From contig JAKZAN010000007.1 of the NCBI GenBank assembly GCA_023053545.1, positions 5,022,001-5,086,000 on the forward strand: 64,000 nt of DNA, read 5' to 3'. Positions 1-9,987 of the stretch are shown here, piece by piece; positions within the stretch are counted from its first letter, which is position 1; each line of letters opens with the position of its first letter. The notes under the pieces are model-generated. The model saw nothing but the letters and a program-made list of their open reading frames with translations, had not been told where the DNA came from and did not search any database. Position numbers and translations under genes: made by a program. This DNA comes from Lepidurus packardi (Eukaryota > Arthropoda > Branchiopoda > Notostraca > Triopsidae).

Positions 1-404
1 CCTTTTCCCATAATATACGGTGGTAAGTCCCTAAAGACGTCATAACGGACGGTGCAGAATTCAATTTTGCAAATAGGCCGGGCAAGAGGCAAGTACGTGG
101 AGCTTAAACTCTTGAATAATATCTGCGTATAGCAAGGAAACGAAATACGTTTGGGGCAGGTAGGTGATTCCAATTAGTCTTCGCTGCCATCAGCATTCCA
201 ATTCATTGTGTTTATTACTCACCGACGAGGATTATAGTCTGCGGAATGCTTGCCCATTAAGAAAGAACGCAGTGCTGTTACAACGAAGTCTTAGGAAAGG
301 AAAAGAGAAGCTCCGACTCTTGATAACAGCGGGAAAACTTTCACGTCAAAAAGCCAAAATAATCATATAAAAAATCAATGTAAAATTGCTTTTGAATCTA
401 TTAG

Positions 405-1066
405 GATTGTTGTTGCCTCACGAAACTGCCCTCATAGGGGACACCGACCTCCAGTGTCAAAATTCAAAACCCGGTCTTCCGATTAGCTGGTGTTTCATCA
501 TTCTTCGCCAAGCTGTCACCGAAGGGAGAACTAGTAGTAAAGAAGATGTGGTTCACTTGATAAATGCTTTAGAAAGCTTCAAGAACTGCTGTGATACCGT
601 CTTAAAAAACTACTTTACCAACATTCCGCTTGTAGCCACCCAGGTAAACAGAATAAGGTTTTAAGAAAACTAATAAGAAATCGAAATCTTACCCAGGCTG
701 TTACGTTGATCGTTCATACATTCGGATTAGCTACGTTATTTGGCAAGCAGTTCGTCGATGTTAACGCGTCGTCTCAAGTACTCGTTTTGGATTCGTATTT
801 TATAGTCTTCCCTATACTGCAGGTACCGATGGTAGTTTTAAGAAAATTCAACAAAACATTGTATAGCTGGTTCAAAACTATCCGGCTTTGGCTTCTTACA
901 GTACACCGGCTACTTAGGTTGGCTAAAGCTGGCCGAGCTATTAATTAACCCTTTCGGCGATGACGAGGACGACTTTGATTTAGTTAACGCATGGAAGAAA
1001 AATCGCCAGAACAGCGCTTGTATTCTTAAAATTTTTGAAACGAGGGAAGTCAACCCGGAGGCCTGA
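405..1066 (+). CDS. Bestrophin-like chloride channel, 3' part
   Basis: Bestrophins are calcium-activated anion channels of the plasma membrane. Three exons join in frame: 405-643, 697-822 and 902-1066 (TGA). The translation contains GLLLPHETALI, then IPLVATQ/AVTLIVHTFGLA at a splice junction, matching the family's PLVYTQVVTLAVYSF stretch. It then has YLGWLKLAELLINPFG followed by DDEDDFD, the acidic calcium-clasp segment (family NPFGEDDDDFE). The usual N-terminal exons are not recognisable in bases 1-404: either they lie left of the window or they have decayed. After the clasp the protein diverges and stops about 30 residues later, whereas bestrophins normally continue for a hundred or more. 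A possible alternative last exon follows the acceptor at about 1152 (MPEAEQPEEVQGW, stop near 1240). It may be a truncated paralogue or a pseudogene. Family call firm, integrity uncertain. Confidence 0.68.
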
Positions 1067-1345
1067 TTACGGTTCTCTCAGGTAAAAATATTTTATAATG
1101 AATTACTGTCTAGCATCCTTAAGTAAATTCTTTGTAGAAATTCATATGTTCAGATGCCTGAAGCCGAACAGCCGGAAGAGGTCCAAGGATGGAGTTACCG
1201 ATGTCAAATATCTTCTTGTGTGACTCCTAGACCAATACAACTATGTCGCACTTAGAAGGAAATGTTTCTGAAACCTGTATGAAAATTCAAAATTCTTTGT
1301 TTTGATAAAATTGTATTATTGTGTGGAAAGTATTAAAATTATGAA

Positions 1346-1351
1346 AATAAA
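1346..1351 (+). terminator. Candidate poly(A) signal AATAAA
   Basis: An AATAAA hexamer lies about 280 bases after the bestrophin-like stop codon on the same strand, in AT-rich sequence. It is a plausible 3' end for that transcript, but the motif is common by chance in such sequence. Confidence 0.35.
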
Positions 1352-1575
1352 TCATTACATTCTTTTTAAAAAGGCCTGTAAGGATACTTTGAAAATCTGT
1401 ATTGTATATGTGAACTTTTAATAACAATACTTTAAAACCAACATATACGGCCTTGTAATTATTTTGAACGATTTTGACCCATCGAGAAAAATTAAGTACG
1501 GATTTTTATTACATTTTAAATGCATACAAAGAAATTAAATATAATAACGCAAACTTAGGTATGTATAGGGGTATG

Positions 1576-1648
1576 GAATGTGGTATATATATACCACATT
1601 CGGCTTCAGGCAAATTGGTATAGAATGTGGTATATATATACCACATTC
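1576..1648. repeat. Twin 26-bp perfect palindromes
   Basis: Two identical perfect palindromes occupy 1576-1601 and 1623-1648, each with the arm GAATGTGGTATAT followed by its exact complement, separated by 21 bases. The outer flanks extend the symmetry: TATG precedes the first and CATA follows the second. The block can pair within each copy or between copies, giving a cruciform-prone structure. No flanking target duplication was recognised. Confidence 0.85.
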
Positions 1649-1751
1649 CATATGCCTAACCTATCTTATATATGTGCTTGCTTTGTAATGTGCAAATCAA
1701 CTCGGTTCATACGTTGAATATATAGATGTTTCAACAACCCTTAAATGTAAT

Positions 1752-1821
1752 ATTATGACCGAGTGGATAACACGCTCGACTGGGGCCCAAGAGGTCGTCA
1801 GTTCGACTCCCGGTCGTGGCA
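1752..1821 (+). tRNA. tRNA-like sequence, decayed (pseudo-tRNA or SINE head)
   Basis: The segment contains an A-box-like TGACCGAGTGG and a B-box-like GTTCGACTC at tRNA-like spacing. The 3' end TCGTGGC would pair with GCCACGA, but the 5' end reads ATTATGA, which differs from that only by transitions (G to A, C to T). The T-stem is also poorly paired. This fits a tRNA-derived sequence that has decayed, or the head of a tRNA-derived SINE, rather than a working tRNA. Anticodon not assigned. Confidence 0.33.
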
Positions 1822-1823
1822 CT

Positions 1824-1848
1824 ATATTTCGTCGAAAAAACGAAATAT
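1824..1848. repeat. Short hairpin after tRNA-like sequence
   Basis: A 9-bp inverted repeat (ATATTTCGT with ACGAAATAT) around a 7-base A-rich loop begins just after the tRNA-like segment. It may be part of the same element. Confidence 0.55.
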
Positions 1849-1999
1849 TAAATATCGCCCTTACCCTGTATATTATGTCTTCCTGGCAAGGTTTCTATTC
1901 CTATATTCGGAATTGTGATGCTTCGGCATTACAAGCACGAATATCGGGGACAGGGAACCGAGCAGAGAGAGTTGGGAACAGGGAAAGGGGCGAGGCTCT

Positions 2000-3757
2000 C
2001 AATTTTTGACGATTTTTTAAGGGGACCCCCTTGATATAGCATTATTCCTTATGGAAAAAAGCCCAGAAAATGCTTCTCCAGAGTGAAAAGGAGCCCCGCC
2101 CCCTTTTTGGTCGCATCCACCAATAGGATTAGCCCATTCTGCAGACCACGCCCCTTTTGGCGCTTTTCTTGAAAAATCGCCAAAAATATAAAATTTGATT
2201 TTATTTCAAATCATACAGTAAAATAATATCATAAAAATTAATTTTTTCGGAAATCTGATTTTGAGGGGAACGTTTTGTACAGATTTATCCTCCAGATAAG
2301 TGAGATACTGGTACACCAAATAAGTAAATAAGGAATTCCGTCCAAACCTCTTTTTAACGGATTAAAAAAAAATCACCAAAAATATGAAAAAAATCACTCT
2401 TGTTTAAAAAATTACCGATTGCAACAAAAAAATCAGGGAAGATTAGCTGAGGTCAGGAGAGGTTACGGATGGTCAAGGAAGGTCGAGGTTAGGTTTAATG
2501 AAGTCAGGGAAGCTGAAAGTTAGTTGAAGGTTAGTTTTTAAGAAAAATCACCAAATATTTTACAAATTTTCCCTTTTACTTGAAATTGGTACAAGAAATT
2601 AGCAAATAAGGAATTCCGGGGATAGCAAAACATCTCACTTCCATAATTTTAGAATTATAAGTCCACCACCCACACACTTAAATCCCTCCGGTCTCTTTCA
2701 AGTCTTCCAGCTGGTGACGCAATTGGTCAAAACGTGGCTGTAGTTGTCTTTATCACTCCGTTTGCTGTTTCAACATCCCCCGTCAGCGACTAAAAAATAA
2801 CGAAGAACTTAGGGTACTACCCATAAAACATTCAGTGTCAATTAAGAAAATAAAATAAAGCAAGACAAGCACCTTCATTCGCCCCTAAAGTTCAACTGGC
2901 GGCCTTATTGCCTAATCCTTGTGCGCTTGCTTAATAGCAGTTTCGTAACCTCTTATTTTTCGGGCCGTATGTTCCTGGTTAACTTTAAAAAGCGTAATAA
3001 GCACCTGTTCCATAAGCACCTTTTCTAAGGGTGAAAACAAACAGAAAATAAAATGAGGACAACATAATTAGTTTGGCAATTAAATCCATACATGTTTTCT
3101 AGAAGCTTACCGTGGATCTGAGGAACGAAGAAGTACCGACTAGTCCCTAAATTAAGGGCTTATTGATCGACTGGTCAAATCTTCACCTTCATTTTGACAC
3201 CGAAAACTAGAAGAAAAGAGAAAAAGTATCAGTAAGCATGACATCGATTACTTTTAACAAAATGTTTTAACAAAACGTTTAAAACTTACAAGTGTTAAGG
3301 TCCACAAACACGACCGCAGAGGAAAGCACCACAAAACGAGTGTGAAAACAGAAAACGTATGAAAAGTCACTTCACTTTTGAGAAGGATAAAACTTGTCCA
3401 GATTCGCATTTGTAGACTTCCGGTGACATTAAAAAGCAACACAAGCTGAAGACGTTTGAGCCGTTGGCCAAATCAACCTCACTTCTTCACCGCGTCTGAC
3501 ATAATTTGTCTAGATTTTCTGAGAAGCAACTCATATTCCGGAAAATAATGCCATTCAGACAATTAAATGTGTTAGTGTATCCACTCTACGCACTTGTGTT
3601 CAAGTATTATCTACTCTCTGTTTAATTATTTACATAATTCTCTTACAATTGTGTCTTCGAAACTTTACGATTGTTCCCATACGCTAAAATTATGAAAATC
3701 ATGACTATTTGCCAACTGAAGTGCTTGACTCCAACATTATACATCATGGGCAAAGCT
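2000..3757. other. Non-coding stretch with a diverged duplication
   Basis: No gene is supported here. AT-rich text such as AAATCACCAAA recurs around 2170, 2375 and 2545. The phrase AAATAAGGAATTCCG occurs near 2325 and again near 2605, in similar surroundings (GGTAC, then a degenerate AAATTAG). This suggests an old duplication about 275 bp apart. The rest looks like ordinary non-coding DNA up to the villin stop. Confidence 0.5.
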
Positions 3758-6700
3758 CTAAAATAAACCAGCGGATTTTTTCATATTCTGCTGTTTCCAA
3801 ACGGGCAACGCGTCAAATTCGGCTTGTTTCATCTGGAAAACCTTTTCAAACTCTTCGGAACTAAGGTGTAACTGAAAACAAAATAAAATATTCGAATTTT
3901 AAGCTTCACGCATCACTCCAATAACCAATGAAGTTACTTGTTTCTGACTGGGGTCCACATCAGAAGGTAATTTCTCAGGGTCCTTTTCTTTCAAAATTTC
4001 CAACGAGTAAATAGCGTACTCTTGATGTCCGTTAGCAATATGAGTTGCAACAATAGACAGCCCTGGGTTGTCTTCTTGCATCTGTTTCTTCACGTCATCG
4101 AAGCTGACTTGATTTTCCCACAAAGCAGCATCCCAAATCCCGAAGAAACCAGTGAAGGTGGGTGGTTCATGGCCTTGTTTAACCCTCATGATGGGCGTAT
4201 CAGCGCTACGTCCAGCTGGATCACTTCTCAAGTATTCCGCGGCGGTTTCTTCCGCTTTCAGTTGCTCTTGCTTGAGTGATACGGCTCCAATCCATACATA
4301 AATGGCATCCCAAGTATCAAGAAGCATGACGTCATCTTCCACGAGGTCAGCTTGGTTAAAGTCCACAATCTCCTCAACTGTCAAGTTTCTCAAGTTTTAC
4401 TCGCTGAGTGAACAAAGTTAATCCTATTACCTTTGAAATTGCCACTCGCGTTAGAGCACTGGAACAGACGTGCAGGATGTGTGCACTCTTCTTCAGCTAG
4501 TCGCTTCTCGCTAGCGTATGGCTCCTTTCCACCGACTGCTTCCCAGAAATCAGCCTTCTCTTGACCTGACAACGACAACAGAAAACACATTAGCTTGTGA
4601 AAAAGACTAATCGACTGATCGGAATTACCTTCAAAGACATTTACGGGTTCGGCTTTGCCATATGCGGCAACGTGCTTCGCCATTTCTCGTTCATCGCCAG
4701 TCGAACCTTTACCGCACCATACGTAGGTGACGGCGGGCGATAACAGCACGAAAACGTCGTTTGAATTGAGCGATCCTGCTTTCAAAGGTACCTTAACAAA
4801 TAAATCGTAGGTCAAACGCTTAAAAAGGATCACATTAACGACTAAAGTATTTACTTGGACGGCTTTAGTATTATGTGCAGCATTGCCTCGGACTTGCAAA
4901 AAGAGAGTCGATCCTGCACCCACGTCCGCTGCGTCGTCTCCTACATAAGTTCATTATAAATACTGAACTTTTGTCACGAAAGTTCTCTAAGTGCTACCAT
5001 CAAAAGCCGACGCTTTGCCGCCTGAAAGTATGGCCATCCTTCCCCCGAAAATGGCCAAGAAATGAGGCGGTTCTTTGTTTTGGGTTACCCGCACTTGGAC
5101 AGCTTTTCCACCAGCAACATCGTCCAACTCTACCGTCTTCAAAGCAGCCGTACCTTGTTCGTCTTGACCCGAATGGGCGCCCTAAATACAGTTTGTTTCT
5201 TTAAAACATTCCCGAAAAAAAGTAATTTTGTGTTATTATTGTTCCAAAAAAGGATCAGTACCAGCCAGTAGTAGATCATGTTGTGTTCCACGCCATTGAC
5301 TTGGTATTTATAGTCTACAACATAGCAGTCGCCGCTGTAAAACCTGCCCAATTCCTTTTCGGGCACTGCCACGAGTTCGAAATTGACCACTCGGTACACA
5401 GTCTTGTGGCCTGAGCCATCATCAACCATTTGGGATTGTGCTGCCATGTGCCGTTGTGAATGCAAGGTTGAAGCGTCAAACTTGGTCTGAACCGTATGCG
5501 CTACTTTACCAACTATAACCAGCAAAGGATGAACAAATTAGCAATGACATAGAGCTCATAAACTGTGTATAGTATAAGTATATATAAGTAAGTATGAAGT
5601 ATATAGTTCTTGCCTGTGTTTGTCTTTCCCAGTCCAGTAGTTTGGTCTTTCTCTCTCCAGCCTTTGAATAATGTTTTAAATTCGGGCGGTTCACCTCCAT
5701 CGATCACTCTCGTAACCGGCGTGCTGGCGGAGTACTCTTTTTTCTTAACATATCCTTGAGCATTGCGCATCGCTTCAGTGCGCTCCAGAGGAGATGCACG
5801 TTTGCCTACCCACACCCAAACTCCATTGGCACCGTTGTCAATAATAAAGGAGTCCTATATAAAACCCAAACGACTGTTACGTATCATTCTAAGAAAAATC
5901 CAGTGCAAATTACGTTTGAATCGAGGTCGGATTGCAAAAGCGGTCCTTTCTTCACTTCCGTGACTTTCAGAGTACCGCCTTCGTCGGAGCAGCGGTACAG
6001 TTTGATTTCAGTTAACACAGCTTTCTCGATGGCCTCGTCCGCAGGAGCTTCTTCGGCTGACGCAACCTGTCGAGACACGATTAGTAATTATATAGGACGA
6101 CAGAAACTAAATTTTACCATCTTCTGCTTGAAAGGCAAAAGATTGCCAAGGTATTTACGCTCGGTTTCCCCCAATAGTTGTTCTTGGCCGTCCTCGACGA
6201 TAATTATGGTACCCATTCCATGTTCTTCTTTAAGTTTTTGCGCCAGCTAAATGACAATAAAGGCGACAATTAACATCAGATGTCCGTTATTTCTTGATTC
6301 TTTTCACTTTAGCTCCTTGAATTTTCTCGTAATTATTGGCTTTCTTGCCGGTCCAAACAAAAATACCGTCACGAGCATCCAACACGAAAACATCGCCGTC
6401 GTTGAAATATTTCCAATCTACTTCAGGAAGCTGACGGATAATAGGAGTCCTTTTGCCTTTAACCGAGTATAACATGGGTACGAAGACGTCATCGACTTTC
6501 CTAAATCCAGAAGCTATTCCACCTTTGCAGATTCTGTAAACATGTTCGTAAATTATGTGGCGAAAGGAGGTAGTTTGCTGTGATTGAAGATTCTTACCGA
6601 AGACCTTCTTTGAAATAGGAGAGAAACTTGGGAGACTCGGATCCTTCGACTTCTCGGTGTTGCACAGGGGATCCGCCTAGGATATCATCTAATTCAACTG

Positions 6701-7148
6701 CTTTGTACGCAGCTACGCCAGCTTCGTCTTGCGAAGTTTCCGATCCCAGCCAAAAATGGATATGTTTCTCCATAGGTCCCTTGCTTTCGCTCTTGCTCTG
6801 TGGTTACGCCAAAAAAAAAATCAATTTTTTTTTTTGTGTTTTTAGCATAAACTTGTATCCAGCTTATGCGATATTACTTTCAGCTGCACTCCGCATGGCT
6901 GGCCAACTTCGAATGCACTGTAAATAAGATACGAATCTCCGTTATGCAATACCCCGTACTGTTCCTTGGGCAAAGCTGCTAGTTGCATATTCTGAAAACA
7001 GGACACAAAATATATGAGTATAGCAGCGTTCTTGTATTACACACAAAATTACCTCCACGCGCCAAATAAGGAAAGAAGGGGATTTATTGGAAACTCCACG
7101 GAATGCGGGATCCGTTGGCGGAGTGGCATGAGCTTGAGGTGCAGCCAT
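3758..7148 (-). CDS. Villin (six gelsolin repeats plus headpiece)
   Basis: Villin severs, caps and bundles actin filaments in a calcium-dependent way (Drosophila orthologue: quail). Fourteen exons on the minus strand: 7148-7053, 6991-6878, 6797-6598, 6533-6308, 6246-6118, 6066-5914, 5854-5614, 5512-5262, 5181-4998, 4940-4855, 4791-4629, 4565-4431, 4377-3938, 3871-3758. They sum to 2532 nt, or 843 aa, the normal villin size. Gelsolin-repeat signatures recur ([40 protein letters not shown]). The last exon encodes the headpiece, starting [11 protein letters not shown], with the core Phe residues, the PVWKQQ tryptophan and a terminal KKSAGLF; this separates villin from plain gelsolin. The start is the ATG before [11 protein letters not shown]; a splice acceptor just upstream (CCGCAG) suggests a 5' UTR exon further away. 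Intron 7 uses a GC donor (CAG|GCAAGA). All junctions keep phase and no frame damage was seen. Confidence 0.95.
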
Positions 7149-9987
7149 GGCTTAATTCACTTGTTTTTATCTGCGGGACGTAAAGAAATAAAGTAAAACG
7201 TGAATTACTAAGGAGAAATTAAAAGAAACCAAATTATAGACGAATAGAAAGACCACTAATTGCCCGGCAAGGTTTTCCCTTGACCCTCCCACCCCATTAA
7301 GGTCTCCTTTTCAGTTGTCCCCACCTTTTCGACAAACTCAAACTGCGAAGTTTTGCCGGAACTACGCTTGATCTTCTCAAATAACACAGGAAATGAGTTG
7401 GTGGATTTTTTAAGCCTTTTTCTACTTACACTGTTTATAGTGCATAGAATGATCGCTGAGCTATACTCATGGATAAATGTCAAGCGATCGCCATAAAAGT
7501 CGCACGAAGTTTGTAACAAGAGCTTATAGTGTGATCACGCATTGATTACGATGTCAAGACTTGACTTCTTAACATTCACGTCACTGACAAAACGCCTTAA
7601 TGCTTAATTATTTTTACTTTCGACCGTTATCTTGTTTCCTCGATGAGACTTTATATGAAAGTTATCAGACCCACCTATGGCCTTTTACCACGAAAAGTTT
7701 GGCTAATGGCTATCATGAAAAAGTAGGCTTCTTATCAACGGCAGCGTTCAAACAAAAACAGGTTGCAAAGCGTCGGTTATCGCGTCAAAACCTCTCCAGC
7801 TTGTAGAGAATAATCAATTTCCCCCTCTTTTTGATGCTTCTTATCTGGTCAGGGAGTAGTGTAAGCTGTATGACTCATTTGATCACACCATATTTTCAAA
7901 TTTAAGTCATCGCAAGAGATAACGTCAAACGCATCACCTATGTATCCTGTGATACTTAATCGCCGGCTTTTGTAACTAAAACAGAAAATGATTTGAAGAC
8001 TTTGGCTTAGACACCAATGCTGACAGTTTCAAAAGCGTTTGAACTATCTAATCGCGATTGGACAGTCCACAAACAGCAGAATTATCGCATGTAATTAACC
8101 TTTAGGTTAAGCGCCTGCTCCGGACACACTTGGTTTCACAAGACTAGCGGAGCAACCCAAAATAATTAGGTTTCTAGAAGATCGACAGGTTTCTAGACCG
8201 ATTAGTTTAGTAGGCAAGAACATCCATGAAACTACCGAGTCATTGTTATAATAAAATCATCGCTTAATGTTCGAGGAAACCGACATTCAAATGAATTCCT
8301 CTTGAATAACCTGATGGCAAGTTTTGTTGTCTGAGTTTCTAAGACGTATGCAACAAAGCGTGCAAGAACCAAGAACGAACGACTAGCGGAACCTTGACAG
8401 GAAATCACGGTTTCACCCTTTGCAAAATACTCCCCCCTAAGCTATAAAAATAAGAAGAAAAATTCACTGAAAGTTAAGTACAGGGCAAGATATCCGAGAC
8501 AAAAAGTCACTTACCTATTGGAAGGTAAAACTTTAGCGTACGTATGAATACAACACAACACAACACTGGCAGGTGAGCTCTTTTTACCTATTACAGTTCA
8601 AGCCCTTAGTATGGAACTGTTTCCGGTTAGCGTCGCGTCGATGGCTGGACGACCGTTGGGATACTACAGAGCTCGACACACCTGTAGAATGAGGTACCGG
8701 GTAAAGAGATATGCTCTGGGGGCAGTAATGCGTGAAAGTAGGCTGGCAAGTCGACTTCCAAGTGCTGTACTTGTACACCCACAAGTCCTATGTCAACGGT
8801 TAGCGTAAGGCACGTGACTGACGTGAAAGGAACTACTCGTTATCAGTGCTTCCTTCCTACTTCAGCTTATCCAGAGCGTTAAAACAATAAAATAAATTAA
8901 AATGAAGACAAAAATTCCATAAGAACCCTCAGAATCCCATGATTAGCAATACGGCTTTATTTTTTTCTTAGAAAATAGATTTGTCGTTGCTTTACAAAAC
9001 CGAGATTTTTGGTATTTAGGTGCAGGTTAAAATGGGTGATATTTTTTGCTACCTAGACACAGAAAACAAGAGAAATAGAAGTCTTGCTTTGACAAACTGG
9101 TTAGTATATTATAGACGCAGAGTGATTACGTGGAAGAAATATAGAAGGGATAAAAGGAAAAACAGGGAACAAACTTAAATGAACACAAACGTAAAATTTT
9201 TTGAGAGAAAAAAATGGTGAGCCCTTATCAACAACCTTACGGTTTAAACGACGACTAATAGAGAAATGGTTAAGTATATATATACCATGCAAAAACACCA
9301 CAGCGAAATGCAAAAGAAAGTATCCAATTCAGCTCGATTGGATATTAAGCCTAAATGAACGGAAACATCGTAACCTTTTGTTAGCATTTTGCAGGGCATC
9401 TTCTTTTGCATTTCGCAGCAGTGCACACCGCATTGCAATTTAACAGTTTACAAATTTACGGCTACAATTGTTCCTCCTACTTGTTGCGATCGGCCCAGTT
9501 ACGCTTTACGCCTCCGGTCGTAAACTGAACTTGGCACTTGACAACGCCTATTGTAGCTAGAACTACCAATAGCAACAACAAATACAGCTTCCAACTAATT
9601 TCTGGTAGAACTATTATTGCGTTCCGCAGTCGTAAGCTTTTTTTTAAATAATACTTGAATAATAAGCGATCGATTACATTCCATGTCGTAAGGTACTTAT
9701 GATTCGTAGAACTCAGAGATTTTGTAAGAACAAGCTTTGAGAAAACATTTCGCTAACTAAGCGTTTCTCCATTTAAGAATATCGTGAGCGAAAACAGCGA
9801 AATGGAGAGAAAGAAAAGGAACCTAACGGCTATGTTTCACTGTACACGATAAACGAAAGAAGATTGCCTGTTGCAGGAAGTCAGGTTGTGCGCCACCGGC
9901 TAAAACCAGGATGGCGTCAACATAATTGATTCAATCTTCATACGCTTTTCCCTAAATTGTTCGCTTGCAGGTAAGAGGTGTCGTGCA
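7149..9987. other. Intergenic region, no gene recognised
   Basis: This stretch probably holds the 5' UTR and promoter of villin and the 3' UTR of the CSRNP gene, both on the minus strand. Open frames here are short, unspliced in appearance and match no family I recognise. No repeat with clear ends was seen. Confidence 0.5.

Noticed and set aside
1..404. Upstream bestrophin exons
   Set aside because: No frame in this stretch gives a convincing match to the conserved N-terminal bestrophin segments, so I left it unannotated rather than force an exon.
5756..6250. A 164-codon plus-strand open frame across villin exons 5-7
   Set aside because: It crosses several well-supported minus-strand introns and exons, and the villin protein explains the conservation.
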